Below, in pieces: positions 10,996 through 24,665 of a stretch of DNA of 64,000 nt. The stretch spans positions 3,968,001 through 4,032,000 of the forward strand of contig JARFXM010000003.1 in NCBI GenBank assembly GCA_029532625.1, given 5' to 3'. A model generated the notes under the pieces. It was not told the DNA's origin. It did no database searches and saw nothing but the letters and a program-made list of their open reading frames with translations. A program made the translations under genes and the position numbers. Origin of the DNA: Lomentospora prolificans (taxonomy: Eukaryota; Ascomycota; Sordariomycetes; Microascales; Microascaceae). Positions within the stretch are counted from its first letter, which is position 1, and each line of letters begins with the position of its first letter.

Positions 10996-12787
10996 ATGGG
11001 CCTCCCGTAAGTCCGCATTACCCCAATCACTCAACTCCATCCTGTAGAAATGGTGCTTTGCAACCCCGATCCATCGATCCCGCCCTCTTCTCCATGCCGG
11101 CGCTCGACCCATCCTTCGCCGCCCTTATCGATTAGTTGACCGGCATCATCGACTCTGCATACTCATTCCCCTCCCTCTTGCCACTTAATCTCCGATGTCC
11201 CCGTCGTGCGTTTGGAAGGCAGTATCTAGGACAGTCTCGCGTTGTCGGGTTGAGGATTGAAACACCCCGGAGAACTTGAATTCTCCATCCACGGACGAGG
11301 TGGCATCGTGTTTTCTCTCGACCATCATCGCTTTCATTGCTATCCTTGCTTCTACCGACCATACGGTATCGTCTCTACACATGCCATTTTGTCCTTTCGC
11401 CACGGTCGCCGGAGCGTCAAGTTCCGGTTCTGGCAAATGGTCTAGCGCTAACATGCTCTTAGACTTTACGTCGCCCGTAGCCCTAGTTCCGAGTCGGATG
11501 CCCAGACTAAGAGACGCGAAAAGATCGCTGGTTCGAGTCGAAGCATTCGACGGCGCGCGCGTATCGATGACCTGGCGCGTGATTCGGAGCGCGAACGCTC
11601 CCGCCGTCGTCAGCGCGCCGTCTTCATCGCCAACTACGTAAATGAACGAAGCAGTGATGAAGACCAATCCCCTCGCCGTGAAACCTCGCAGCTCAGTAAT
11701 GTGAGGCCATGGGGCTTTCCGGAACTCAGCTCTCGGCATCATCGGCGTAGTTGGGAACGCCCTGATACCGAGCGACAACGACGCATTGAGGATCGGGTGC
11801 GCGAACAGGCCCGTGACCAGGCAGCCTACGAACAGGATCTCATGTCCAACATACATAGGGATTCTCTTGACCCTGCACCTGCCGAAAATGAGGGCGAAAC
11901 GGGCTCTGGAGGGGAATTGAGGCGCCGGATGGTAAGTTGACACCCCTTCCACGCACTATTGGTGTTCATTTACTAAGTCGTGCTCTTAGAGTGCCAATGT
12001 CTTGGAGGGCGTCCGCCGTGCCCGTGAAGCGCGCCGGGCTCGCGACGCTCAGCGACTTCAATCGTCTATAAACGCTGGTCCGTTGGGCTCGCGCCAGGTG
12101 ACGTTTGGGATTGATCCATGGGAGTTATATCTCATGCAAACTGGACGCATCGCCGAAGCAGAAGCTCTGATGGGTAGCCTCCATGGCCGTAACCGCGGCC
12201 TCTTCCAAAGTCCCGCTCCTGATGAGGATGACGATGACGACAACAATGAAGCGTGGGATACACTTCTTACAACTCTAACCCCTGATCCTCAGCCTCCGAG
12301 TGTGGGGTCCTCGTTCGCGTCGGCAACGGCTACAAGCCAAAATTCGACGCGTTCTGCCTCGTCCAACAGGGTGCCGGCTACAACGCACGACTGCGGAGGG
12401 GTTTGTGATATTTGCGCCCGAGCGCGAGCCTCGTCCGCCTCTACGTATCCCCGGCTTGTTCTGCGGCCTGATTTTGGACGCGATCTGAACCATGGCCTCG
12501 ACACCGGTGTCTCCGCGCCTGGAGATGGACCGCGGCCTTTCACGTTCACGTTTTACGACCGACGGCGACACTGGCGACAAATGCGAGACTTTGCCCGAGA
12601 GATACGATCGGACTCTGTCGAGCGTTACACGGAGCGCATTATCGAAGAGCTCAACCGCATCGAGAGACGCGGCGGTATCATTCCGGAGGGCACGCCCCTG
12701 AACTGGCGGCCACCCCTGGTCCCGGAGGATGACCAGCCGGATACTGTTGGGGACGAGGTAAACGATTACGGAGAGGAGATCTTGTGA
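10996..12787 (+). CDS. Uncharacterised Arg/Glu-rich protein with 11-nt first exon
   Basis: The proposed exons are 10996-11006 (ATG GGC CTC CC), 11463-11931 and 11990-12787, encoding 425 residues. The first intron is 456 bp, long for this window; it opens with GTAAGT and ends GCTAACATGCTCTTAG. Splicing gives the N-terminus MGLPLYVARSPSSESDAQ, of a form I associate with uncharacterised filamentous-fungal proteins. The middle is rich in Arg and Glu (predicted charged helices), followed by an acidic run DEDDDDDN. A CGGVCDICARAR segment could bind metal but has only three cysteines close together. The C-terminal block begins FTFTFYDRRRHWRQMRDFAR and ends with ERIIEELNRIERRGGIIP. There are no membrane segments or signal peptide. 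No function is assigned. The tiny first exon is supported by donor, branch site, acceptor and frame, not by transcript data. Confidence 0.65.
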
Positions 12788-15700
12788 TTCCGCTGTGTCT
12801 GTTACCGCGATGCTCCTCTGTTCAATTTGGGAAGAACGATGGTTCGATGGCGAAATGCAACGGCGTTTCGGCGAGCCCAACTGTAATCACACCCAATGAT
12901 TGCACTATTGCATATCGATATGTTTCGTGTTTTCTGCTTTCAAGTCGCATGCATGACGGGATATAATAGGACTGGATGAGTGAGCTGACCTCGCCTTTTG
13001 TATATCAATTTCACATTCACAAACATTGTGGTCGCAGCCTTGAACGTGGCTGAAGCCTGGTTGGTCACCAACCTAAGGTTTCGCTTACGAGGGCGCTGCT
13101 CGATCATCGTGGTTTCGTGGATTATGCTTCATATGGGTCAAGGGTATGAAAAGGCCCCCTGGTTTAGGGCGGTAGCGGGCGAGCAAACGGCGTTTTTATC
13201 TTGGAAGAATCCACAGGCAACACTCCTGGGCTTGTATTGTTCGAATTTTTATTTTAGTAAGGCCACGCCGATGGGGGAGGAGTGAGGAACTCGTCCCGAT
13301 CAGCGCAAATTCGGATCAGGAAGCCTTGTTCAGCCGTAATAACAATGCTGCAGTTTTGCGTGATGCTTGGCTGAACTAGGTGGACTCCAGCATGTAAGAG
13401 CGGTTGTGTCCGATACAGTGTCTCATGGTGAGGTATGATTGCGTAGAAACACTTGAAGACAAACCACGGGTCGAAGAGGGGATCGGTCTTAATGCTTTCC
13501 ATTATTGTCGAGTAGGAAGGCGAGAGTGTCAGGTTAGTTTGGTGCTATAGCTCATGCTGTGCACCAACGGCAACTCTCGACCAGACAATTGTCATGGATG
13601 TGACACTGCCTGCTCTGGTTTCCTTCCCCTTGCGCGCTACACCCACCCTAGTTGCCCGGTGGCATTGTTTGTGCACCTTGGACAACGCGACCTTGGTGAG
13701 ACTGCTGACCTGCACGATTCCTTGCGGGAAGAGATGGGGGGCTGTGACCGAGGATATCATCATCCTGAGAGCGTTAAGATGCGCATTCGAAATGTGGATT
13801 AAATCGTAGACTAGTCTCAGGTCGTCATTTTGCCCTGCGTTTGAAGTAGGCTCAAGATCACGATGGGTTTCGCGTATTTATAGTCCACACGCAACGGTGC
13901 AATTGTCCCGCGATATGAGCGTGCTTGAGCCAAAGGGAATGCGAGGTTGAAACACCGAGCGAGCCACACACAGGTTGGGATGTTTGCCGTTCCATACTAT
14001 TGCCATCCCCTGCCCGTTTCCCCTTTAGTATCTTTGCCCCTCGGATTCATCTCGTGCTCTTGGGCGGATTCCCTCTCGTTAATGGTGCTCACGGATAGCT
14101 GGCGTTGCCATCAATATTCCTTGGTCTCCTCAATCTCACTCTTCATCTTGGCTCGGTGACCAGTCGCATTCTCTATGCGGTGTAAGACGTAATTTGACGA
14201 TCCCAGGAATCAATTTCCACGCGCATTCAATATGTAGGTCGACCAGCTATACCTGAACCAGAAGCGCCACCGGCCTGGACCAGAGCTGGACCAAGGGCGG
14301 CGGCATATTGCATGTGGCATGGGCTCAAGTGCGTGCTGGAAGTCAGGCCATGAAGCCAAAGTGTATAACGGTTTGATGAGTTGAACAGGAATGCTGATAT
14401 CGCCAGTGCCACACAATATCCCGTCGCAGCAGGGTCTGCTTCAGCCAAGTCGTGCTTTGCCTGTCGTTGAGCATTCAAAGTTCCCGCTGGCCGTTGATTA
14501 GGACGACGGGGCAATCTGCAGACTCGTTGAAGCTGCAAGCTGCGCTGCACGCCAGGCGGTGCTGCAGGCCAGCGCATCCCACCCACCATTACGGTAATCT
14601 GGAGGCACGACAGGAGGGCTCAAGCTGGCTAGCACAGCCAGCTGGCTGGCCTGGCTGGCTTCTGAGACCAGTACCCCACACCACGCCTGGACGGACTGCA
14701 CTGGACATCCAGTCGATTAACATTAGGACCCTCCAAGACGCGCCAGCGCCCTCGACTCCTTCCACACTACACAATTGACCCATCCTTGATCGATATTACC
14801 GGTGCGTTGTCCCCTAATACCCGCCAGCTAATACTCGCTGCCCACTGGATACCCACGACGACCAACAAAGCTGGCAATTGGAACTTTGATACCCACCGCG
14901 CTTCGACATTGACTGTCTCGCGTGCTTTTGAATGAATTGACCCCGTTCATGTTGTTTCCCTGTTCCTCGACCCGCCTGGCCTCCGTCCATCCCAACTTCC
15001 TGACCCACCTACCTCTATTGAAGACGGCAAAAGCCCGGCGGGAAGGCAACTGCAAACTAGAAGACGGGAAAATCCCTTGACCTTGCTCTCTTTAACCCCG
15101 TCCGCCTTCAGGTTAAAGCCACACGACGGCCCAACAAGGTCAGGACCAGAGAGGTTAATACCGACATGTAAAAGAGCGGACCCTGCAACGTGGGAAACAG
15201 GCGGAAAAGAATCCCACGAGACCCACTCCATGGCAGCACGGCAAGGCGGCCCCTGTATGGTTGTGAATGTGATTTCTTGATTTCGATTCCCATCCCTTTG
15301 ACGCACCCGGCATACGCGACCGCTTCCCTAACCGTCTCTTTCGCGTTTTCCTTTTCCCCCAAACCTGCATAAGGCTGGCTACTGACGGGTCAGAAGAGCC
15401 AAAAGAACAAAAAAGGCTACTCTCTGCACGACCTCCGTCCCAAGCTCACCACGAATTTTCCCCAGGGGTCGAGACCGGCATTTCCCTTACATCGAGAGCA
15501 CGTCCGGCGAACGTGTGGTTCTGCCCCACGAAGGGACGAGACCGACCCGACTTGCGAATTTCATTGTGACCCTCCACATACCTCGCGACCCTCTCTCTCT
15601 ATCTAGCTGGCTCCACCTCTCTACTTTACCACGCGGGGCTCGCTTTTCTAAAAATTGAAAAGTTGCCAAACGAGCACGACCGATTGTACAAGACGAGAGA

Positions 15701-15789
15701 TTCCAAGCTGCTCGAGAACCGGTGCCACATACCCTCTCGATACGTTCCTTACATCCCACATTTGCCGCCACCGGGCCATCTAGTCGGCC
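12788..15789. other. Intergenic, 3.0 kb, upstream of sepH
   Basis: No supported gene was found. The part nearest sepH (about 15320-15640) has CT-rich blocks typical of a fungal promoter and 5' untranslated region. Around 14625-14665 there is a dense GGCTGG/CCAGCC stretch, including a GCCAGCTGGC palindrome at 14637-14646. Confidence 0.45.
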
Positions 15790-18700
15790 ATGGCGCCTCA
15801 GGCCTCGTCGTCGGCTGAGCGCCACCCTCAGGCCAACGGAAAACCTGCTGTGGTGGCCTCGAGATCAGAGAAGCCTCCCGGCACCCCGCGGAGGGATAAG
15901 AGCCACGGACGAGAGAGCTCGGCGGTCCAGGACCCCGGTCTGAAGGACTACGTGAGTTTCCCAGAGCATACCGGCCGGGCCTTACACGGCATACGGGCTC
16001 AAGGGTGGAGGAGTAGGGACTGCCAGTTTCTGGATTGGTCTTGACCGACTTGCTCTTGAACCTCGGAGGTTGCGCACATACTGACTAACGATCCTCCGTT
16101 TACATAGCGTCTTGGTGAATGTCTGGGTAAAGGAGCATTCGGCTCCGTGTATAAGGCTTTCAATTGGGGCACCGGAGAAGCTGTAGCCGTTAAGCAGATC
16201 AAACTAGCGGACCTGCCAAAGAGCGAGCTTCGCATGATCGAGGTATGGCTTGCAGAGGCCCCCATACCCTCAATCATACAGCTCTTGGAAGCTATCTATG
16301 CTGATGAACTTTGGTCTAACAACGCTGAACAGTCTGAAATCGACTTGTTAAAAAACCTACATGTAAGTGACAGCTTGAGAGCGTGTATCTTTTAATCGCC
16401 CGAGTCGAAACTAATAAAGCCTGTTTAGCATGACAATATTGTCAAATACATAGGCTTCGTCAAGTCTGTCGACTGTCTGAACATTATTTTAGAGTACGAT
16501 TCGCCTTCCTTCCCTTCCATTCGCGTTTGACGGCCCATCGCCTGACTAGCTAGCAGGTACTGTGAAAATGGCTCTCTACACTCCATCCTCAAGGCGTATG
16601 GGAAGTTCCCCGAGAACCTAGTTGGCGTCTATATGACCCAAGTTCTACAGGGCCTCCAGTATCTCCACGATCAGGGTGTTATCCACCGGGATATAAAAGG
16701 TGCTAACATCTTGACGACGAAAGATGGCACCGTTAAGCTGGCCGACTTTGGCGTGTCAACGAGTACTCTAGCGGGAAACCAAGACAAGGAGGCACAAGTG
16801 GTAGGAACGCCGTATTGGATGGCGCCAGAGATCATCCAGCTGTCGGGTGCTAGTTCGGCCTCCGATATATGGAGCGTTGGCTGTACAGTTATCGAGCTCC
16901 TCCAGGCGAGACCTCCCTACCATAACCTTGCGGCGATGCCCGCGTTATTTGCCATCGTCAACGATGACCATCCGCCTCTTCCTGAAGGCATATCGCCCGT
17001 GAGTTGCTGCACATTTCATGCAGGATTCGACGAGTGCTGAACTAAATGCGTTGTGTGTCTAGGCTGCAAGGGACTTCCTCATGCAATGTTTCCAGAAAGA
17101 CCCCAACCTGCGCGTAACGGCACGGAAACTTCTCAGACACGCCTGGATTGTCGGTTGCCGGAAGAGTGAGCCGCAAGTCTCCAAGGCACCGTCAAACTTT
17201 AGCCAGGCGGTCGAGGAGGTCAAGCAGTGGAACAAAGCTCTCAAGTCGTCCGAGACATCTCTCCGCGCTTCAACAGGCTCAGATAGCGCGCCTGCCATGG
17301 CGCCTGGACACGGCGGCCTGCGGTTCCGAGAAGCTGATCCTCATCGATCAAACCATGCGACCCCCGCAAGGGTTGCGCTTGCTAAGCCGCGGGCTCTACC
17401 AGCGGCCTTTAGGTCACCCGAGCTGGCGGACGACGATAACTGGGATAATGACTTTGCAACGTCCATCTCGCCCAGCGCTCTGCACTTACCTCACCTCAAG
17501 CCACAGGATAACTTTGGAGGACTCCTATCAGCTGACCGTCTCAAGGCATTCGCATCTGCGGTGGATCTCAACAATGTTTCCGAAAATTATGACGATGACT
17601 TCGAGGGCGAGCTCCTTACTATCAAGGTCCCCAAACAATCTCATGACGATAGCTTTGATGCCCAAGAAAAGACGATACGACCCATTAGCCGAAAAATCGA
17701 AAAGAGCCAGGACTCGGCGAAGTCGCACTCGCGCAAACACTCGCGAACGTTTTCAAGGTCTAGCACAGCGCCCGTGTCTGGTGGAAGGTCTCCAACGAAG
17801 TCAAGTTTTGCAAACAACAAGATCGAGCTTCCTGCTCGACCGGACTTGATGTATCGAGAACAATCTGTCGAAGACTTCTCCGATCTGCGTTTCGATAATG
17901 ACCAGGTGTTCAGCAAGGACCTAAACCTGGCTGTGAAGAGGGTAGGGATACGTGATTTCGTCGCCGAGAGCATACAGGGTACTAACTTTTTTTTTTCTCT
18001 ATCTTGAAGGGCCCGCGCCAAAGTGACGCCCCGCAGCTATTCCACCCGTCCGACCTAACCAGCCTGCCACGCTCTATGCAATCGCCGGCGGTGTCTGGTA
18101 GCATACGGCGGCAACCGTCATCTCGCCCCTCGGTGTTGCCCGACCGGCCCTTGCGTAGGTCGAGATCGTCGGCGGAGATTCAAAAATTCGTAGAGCCCGA
18201 TGACGACGAGGACTTTTCTGATATCCTTGGTCCCGGCGATGAGCTGACTCCCAAGGACGAGAGCGATGGCGGCTCCGAGAATGGCCTTATGTTGGCTTCT
18301 AAACTGTCTAGCAGTTCCTGGCTTGGAGACGACGAAGAGGAGGATGACCCATTTGCATCAATGGATCCGGGCTGGGATGAGCTCGATCTCAAAGCGAATA
18401 TTGCACGAGACCGGCACGCACGATTGTGTGAACGAGTAGAGGAGCTTGTGCGCTCGTTGAAAACTACAGAGAGCGAGGACATACTCTGTGACTTGTCCGA
18501 GAACTTGGTACGTTTGTTTCGTCCTGATTCTGAGAGGCTTACCCCATCGCTAACCGCTTTTCGTATTGATAGCTCGCCCTGCTCTGGGAAAATCCTGAGG
18601 TGAAGAGCCTGATAATCACTGCCCATGGGCTTCTTCCGATTCTCGAAATCCTCGAACCTTGCACAGTTAAAAGCCGGCAGCATATGATTCTCCAGCTATT

Positions 18701-20955
18701 GAAAGTCGTTAATGCGGTAAGTGGAAGCGAGTGCACGGTGGTCGACGGGATTCTCTGAGCATCTGCTAATATTCCTGCTGGTGTAGATCATTCTGGATGA
18801 TGTTGAAATCCAAGAGAATCTGTGCTTCGTTGGTGGAATACCTATCATCACCAAGTTTGCAGCGCGACAATACTCGAATGAGATTCGTCTCGAGGCTGCG
18901 GCCTTTGTTCGACAAATGTATCAGACCTCGACCCTAACACTACAGATGTTTGTGAGTGCCGGTGGTCTCAACGTTCTGGTGGAATTCCTCTTCGAGGACT
19001 ATGATAGCGCGAGAGATCTTGTGCTCATTGGCGTCAATGGCATCTGGAACGTATTCGAGTTGCAGGTTCGTTTCTTCTCACTCATGCTTGTGCACGCACG
19101 CGGCTAACATTCTCGGGCAGGGTCCTACTCCAAAGAATGACTTTTGTCGCATCTTCTCGAGGAACAAGATCCTTTATCCTCTCGCTCTTGTTCTTCATAG
19201 GGTCCTCGATGAGGAAGATGAGAATGAGCTGTCGGAGTTGATTGAAGGCCGGATTGTCAACATTTTTTACTTGTTCTCCCAAGCTGAGAGCTATGTTAAG
19301 GAGGTTGTCGCGGACCGCCAAGTGTTAAAGAGTACGATCGTGAAGAACTGCGAAACCGATTTTCCCATGTGAACCCAGCTAATTTGGCGAATTAGGTGCT
19401 CTCAAGGACTTGCGTCGCATGACTCCGGCTCACCAGATCACGATGCTGAAGTTTATCAAGAACCTTTCTATGCTCTCGACGACTTTGGAAGTCTTGCATT
19501 CTGCGGATGCCATCGACTTCTTAATCGATCTACTCAGCCATAGCATGAAGAAGGGCCACAATCACTTCCGCGAAATTTCGAACCAGGTTCTAAACACAAT
19601 GTTCAACCTCTGCCGCCTCAGCAAGGAACGCCAGGAAGATGCAGCCGTCGGAGGCGTCATTCCGCTACTGCTGCGCATTATGAAGACGGAGAGACCACCC
19701 AAGGAATTTGTGCTCCCCATTCTTTGTGACATGGCGCACTCGGGTAGGACTGGGCGACGGTTCCTTTGGCAAAATAAGGGCCTCGACTTTTACGTATCTT
19801 TGTTGGCCGACCAATACTGGCAAGTCACAGCGCTTGATGCCATCCTGGTCTGGTAAGTCTCACGCGCTTCTCGGTACATCTGAAATCTGATTGTTTACTC
19901 ATGTCCTTTTTCACAGGTTACAAGAAGAAACAGCCAACGTTGAGAACCACCTGCTCGAGAGCGAGTTCACAAAGACCATCCTGTCTTCGTTTAGCACGAA
20001 TAAGCTCAACTCATTCGACTCGAATCTTCTCGAGCCGCTGCTTAAACTGCTCCGTCTAAGTCCCTCGATTGCTGCGTCTCTCGCGGTTCCAGAAATGTTT
20101 GCGGGTATTTCCCAGAGGCTAGGCCACAAGAAACCAGTCGTCAGGCTGAATCTTTTGCGCCTTGTCCGCATCATTATCGATGCCTGCGATCCGGAAATGG
20201 GTTTGGGCAACGGCAGCAACACTCTCAACAGCAAGCAGGTCCAGTCGCTCATGGATACTATTCAGCTTCTTGCAGAGAAGGATTCGGCGGTTCTGGTCCG
20301 CAACCTCGCTTCCGAGCTAGTGAAGTTGAGGATTGGCGTAGAGCCATTCCCCGATGTATTAGCGGCACCGGTTGTGATATCAAGCGCTGCGGTCGGACCG
20401 ACTCGACGGTCTGGGTCTGGGAACAGACGAAACAACTCCTACACGCCACCGGGCTTACACGTCTCAATGTCTATGCCACCTACGCCCACGCAGCCAGGCT
20501 CCCGGCATCGTCCTAGTATATCTGCTTCGGGAGGGGCATACATTGAAGTAGCAGCTAGTCCTCGAAGGACACCAGCCTCCATAACGCATGAGCGCGACGC
20601 TATTCTTTATCGACCCCGTAGCAGGGACGGTCCTACAGGAATACCGCGAAGAGTTAGCGGCGATGCGTCGGCAGCGGTCAGCATGCTGTCAAATGGCAGT
20701 TCGTCGAGCAGCACACCAATTCCTGGAAGGAGCCGATTGCCGAGAACGTCGCTGTCCTACTCAAGGTCTAGCATGTCTGGGGGCCAGCCGCCAATCATTA
20801 GCCGGTCAGAGAGTGCGTTGTCGAATAAGGAAAACGTTGGCCGGGCCTCTAGCGGTGGCGCCTCGGGCTCGGCGACGGGTTCGCCCGCCCCGATCAGTGT
20901 CATCGCCGGGAAGAGAAGGAGTAGGGCACCCAGCTCTGACTCGAAGTGGTCATGA
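15790..20955 (+). CDS. sepH: Septation-initiation protein kinase SepH/Cdc7 (MAPKKK-like)
   Basis: Twelve exons: 15790-15951, 16108-16242, 16333-16362, 16429-16493, 16557-16998, 17063-17941, 18010-18507, 18573-18716, 18787-19065, 19121-19331, 19396-19852 and 19917-20955. They give 1446 residues. The kinase domain spans roughly residues 55-307, with glycine loop GKGAFGSVYK, VAVKQI lysine, HRDIKGAN catalytic loop, DFGVS, and GTPYWMAPE activation segment; all key residues are present. The long C-terminal half includes helical, ARM-like repeats (for example HQITMLKFIKNLSMLS) and a Ser/Pro-rich, phospho-site-rich tail. This arrangement is that of Schizosaccharomyces Cdc7 and Aspergillus SepH, the second kinase of the septation initiation network, acting at spindle pole bodies to trigger septum formation. 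Eleven introns of 53-156 bp all restore frame; the tenth boundary (VLKS|ALKDL) was chosen because alternatives hit stops. Family length is about 1060-1350, so this is slightly long. Confidence 0.92.
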
Positions 20956-22827
20956 AGGCCACCAAGGCTGCGATGACTGACTGATTTCTTTCGTTGCTTT
21001 ATCTTGCCTTTTTCTCAACTTGTCATCACGCATCATCTGCTTTTCACACACACACACAACACATATGCATATCAGGGACCGGACATTAGGGCATACACAA
21101 AATTCAAATTTATCAGGGGGGGTAGTATGTGAGGAGTTTATTTTTCTTGAAGGGAAAGAAGATGGGGACTGGCATTTATGTTTAGAGCAGTCTTAGGCTC
21201 CTTTGCCTTTGTTTCGTACTCGTACATTCTTTGTTTTCCCTTGCTGGTTTTCTTTTGATGCTGAGATGGATGCATGCTTTGGGGGCAGTGAAGGTGACAC
21301 TACGATGCAATAGGTCTGGCCAGAAGAAGGTCTCACATACTGGAAATGGGATGGATGGGCGGGCACTCATGCATGGAATACATACACATACGTTACACGG
21401 CGGGCTTTACCTAAACAATTCCTTCCACGCTTTCCCTTTACCTCGGGAGATGACGCCATTCCTCCCGAGTTGACTGGCGATAGCGGGAGACGGACGCCGG
21501 CCGGGATACAACTGGGCCTCGAAAGGAGGTTAGGTTTTTTTTTTCTTTTTCTTCGTTTCTGAATCGATGGGGCACGAAAGATGGATGATAGACGGCGGAT
21601 TGACGGTCTAGGATGATGACTGACTGGTAAGCAATTGCGAGATGCTTCGAGTCAATAACACTGTTTTATGCCTTCCAAGAGAGTCGCTGTCTTGCTGTCG
21701 AGTATGGAGAGCTTTTGCTATTCTTTATTAGTGTTTAGCTTGAATGGGCCTTGGAGCTCATCTGATCTACGTTGATGGCATAGCACACAAAGAGTCAAGG
21801 TTCGTTGTACAGAGGTCAAGTAAAGACGCTACGCTAGGTGGCAATGAGAGCGAAATGCGACTGAATTCAAGTGAATGACTAGCCCACTACATATCCGCCC
21901 CCTTTCTTCGTAGACGACGCCTCGAAAAAGGAGAGAGAGCTTTAGCCTCGGCCACAGCTTCTCCTCTTTGGCCAGAGCACCGTCCCGTAATAGTCAAAGT
22001 TTGAAAAATAGAAAATAAAAAAAGTAAAAAAATATTGGATAGGAACACCCACGAGGCAAGCCCACGATAGCGTAGGAGCATTGTCGCGGTGAAAAGGTAC
22101 ACAGGCCCGCCGACCCAGCGAGCCCTTCCCTTCATTGCCTCAGTTTCCCGATACGCCGTCCCAGCGATGGCGTAGAAGCACTTTCGCTGTCGAGATTTGT
22201 TTTTTTAATCCGTAATCACCTCTTAAAATTTCCCAATACCTCTTTTCCCCTTCCCTCCTCCCTTGTTCGTAATAAGACATTATTTTGTGAGCTCCTCGGA
22301 TGACAGCGTATGTAAACACAAATGGGGTATCATAGAAAGAGACGATGAGCCGTAAGGTAACATAGGGAAGGAAAATGAAAAACGAAACAAAAGATGTGCG
22401 AAGAAGTTTGAAAGTAGAGCCTCGTCCTAAGTGAACCACTCGCTGCCAAGGATACGAGGAGAGAGAGGTGCCTTGTGGACGATAGCGCGAGGGCATTGTC
22501 GTGCCGGCCAAGACAGGATCTCTTCGTTCAAGTAGCCGTGATGTTGATCGATTCCCTTACAAGGACAGGGCGGAGAAGCGAAGGCGATTTGGAATCGTGT
22601 GCGAAAGAAAATAATTGGGTTGAAACGAAAGATGTTCCGATAGGCATGTTGAATTACCGTGGAACATCATCCAGAGCATTGATCAAATAAATGCAAGGTG
22701 GCCTTTCCGAAACGGTCCAGGACAGGCGAAGATCGTTAGCGGGCCCCGTCCCCCTTCCGTACCGTATCCAGGGTCTAAAGGAGCTCCCTCGGGGGCTTCG
22801 CCCGGGTACGGCGCGGATGGAGACGTC
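20956..22827. other. Convergent 3' intergenic region
   Basis: The region lies between the stop of sepH and the stop of the MFS permease, which converge. It contains a CA-rich stretch near 21046-21062, T runs near 21535 and A-rich blocks near 22010-22035. A hydrophobic minus-strand open frame at 22140-22511 was considered but not accepted as a gene. Confidence 0.45.
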
Positions 22828-24665
22828 TTAGTTCTTGAGCCAAGGAAGGCAGCCCCTCAGGCCGCGCTCCTCAACCTCTCTCTTCGCCGCGCCGTCATCA
22901 AACGAACTAGCTGTGTCATCACCGGTAGCTCCATGTCTGCTGCGCTTGGCGCCAAAGATCCTTAGGAGTATCATGTTCGTGATGCTGCTCAATAGGCTGA
23001 TGCAAAGGATACCAATCATAACGAGGTTGCTCTTGCGGAACTGATGAGGACCCTTGGCACTATCCGCAGGCCAGCCGGTGTAGAGAGCATAGGTGGTGAC
23101 GATACTACCAAGATTTCCCAGGCCGGAGACCAGAGCAGTGGCAGCGGCAACACCAACTTCGCCGTGGCGGCCCTGGAAGACTTCGTTGGTCCAAGCCATG
23201 CAAATAGGGACGGTGGGACCGAGGCCGAAGCCAACCATGAGCAGACCGCCGTAGCGGGCCCATGGGTTCTGTAGGGCGAACGTAGTGGTGAGCAGGCCAG
23301 TGATTTGTATGCAGACGGCAATGGAGAAGAGAATGGCACGACGCGAATGGAAGCGGTCGGAGAGCGGGGTGAATATGAGAATCGCCATCAAGTCCATCTA
23401 GTTACGAGGTTAGAGCTTGCCTCCATTGGGCTAACGTGAAATGGAGCAACTTACAATCCATATGGGTGCAAAGAGCAAGCTAATCTGTATGCCCGTAAAG
23501 TTAGGGTTGATGGATGCGATAATGATGCTTCCGTAAAGTTGGGTGCCGATTCCCACTCCCACAACGCCAAAGTACATTAACAACAAAGGCCATAAGCGCC
23601 AGTCCATCAGGACATAGCCGAGGTCTTTCAGAGTCCAGTGCTGGGTGTGGTAGACTCGACGGAGCTCGTGGTAATGGACAAGAGCATCTTCACCGGTGAG
23701 TGCCTCGGGCGTCGCAGGGAGGAGCCTCATGATTCCGGAGCGTTGCCTCACTTCGCCGGGAGGAAGAGGCTTGTCGGGGAGCCACCAAAGAAGGCCGATA
23801 CCGACAATAATGGTGACAAGGCCATAAAGAAGGAACATCCAGCGGAAGCCCGTAAGGCCGCCAACACCATCCATGAGTTGAAAGCCGGCGGAGATGAGGC
23901 CAACCACGGCGGCAGAGACTTGGGCAGCGGTGAAGTACATGCCGATCCTCTTTCCAGTCCTCGATGGAGGGTAGAAGTTGGTCAGGTAGAGAGACATGCC
24001 AGGCCACATGCCCGCAATGACAGCACCGAGAAGGAATCGGAGGAGCCTTTGTATAATGTTAACCCAGAGGCTAGCACGACTTAGAAGCCGGGGATTAAAC
24101 GTACTTGGCACTCCACGGCTTCTGGACGGCGGTGAAGCAAGCCCCAACAATACCAGTGGCGATGACAATCCTAGCCATCCAGGCGCGAGGACCGACCTTG
24201 CTCATGATCAAGTTGCTCGGAAAATCAAAAATGATATAGGAAACGTAGAACAGCGAGAGAGTCTGCGAGACGTCACTCGAAGACATGCCCAAGACTGTAA
24301 TAAGGTCATGGCCAACATCCTTGTTCATCGTCTGTGCGATACCAATGTTAGAACGAATAGCAGAACAAAGAAAGTAAAGAACCCAAAATGCTGGTGACTA
24401 GTGTTAGTAGAGAATCGATCCCGTCGGAATGGTAGAAGGGGCTTAGTTACACACCAGGAATGATTCTAAGGTCGAGTTTCCGGTACACCCTCTCGACCGT
24501 CGCGGTATCATACTCTAGCTGCTGCTGCTGCTGGGGTTCGTCTGACTTGCGGCGGCCATGTTCGTAAGCACCCGGGTGAGGCGACTCGGTCCGGGTGACG
24601 GAACGGACGTCGGCGGAATATTTGCCGTCGACGCTGGCTCGCGCATCTACTACCCCCTCGGCCAT
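22828..24665 (-). CDS. MFS permease, allantoate/nicotinate (Dal5/Tna1) type
   Basis: Four exons on the minus strand, 24665-24455, 24390-24105, 24046-23455 and 23397-22828, encode 552 residues. A cytosolic tail with a short glutamine run (QQQQQ) leads into RKLDLRIIPGAFWVLYFLCSAIR, the usual opening of the anion:cation symporter family of the major facilitator superfamily. Further marks are NIGIAQTMNKDVGHDL, YIIFDFPSNLIMSKVGPRAWM and RFLLGAVIAGMWPGMSLYL; about twelve membrane spans can be counted. Family members import allantoate, nicotinic acid, vitamins or similar organic acids with protons at the plasma membrane; the substrate here is not determined. For intron 2 an acceptor giving 34 bp was rejected for one giving 58 bp with a GTTAAC branch site. 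The start at 24665 is the first ATG in frame. Confidence 0.82.

Noticed and set aside
22140..22511. Hydrophobic minus-strand frame of 123 codons in the sepH/MFS 3' spacer
   Set aside because: Two hydrophobic stretches are present, but there is no recognisable family, no good start context and no splice extension; chance cannot be excluded.
24071..24104. 34-bp intron in the MFS permease
   Set aside because: In frame but shorter than any plausible fungal intron; the 58-bp alternative has a branch site and keeps the conserved RFLLGA block.
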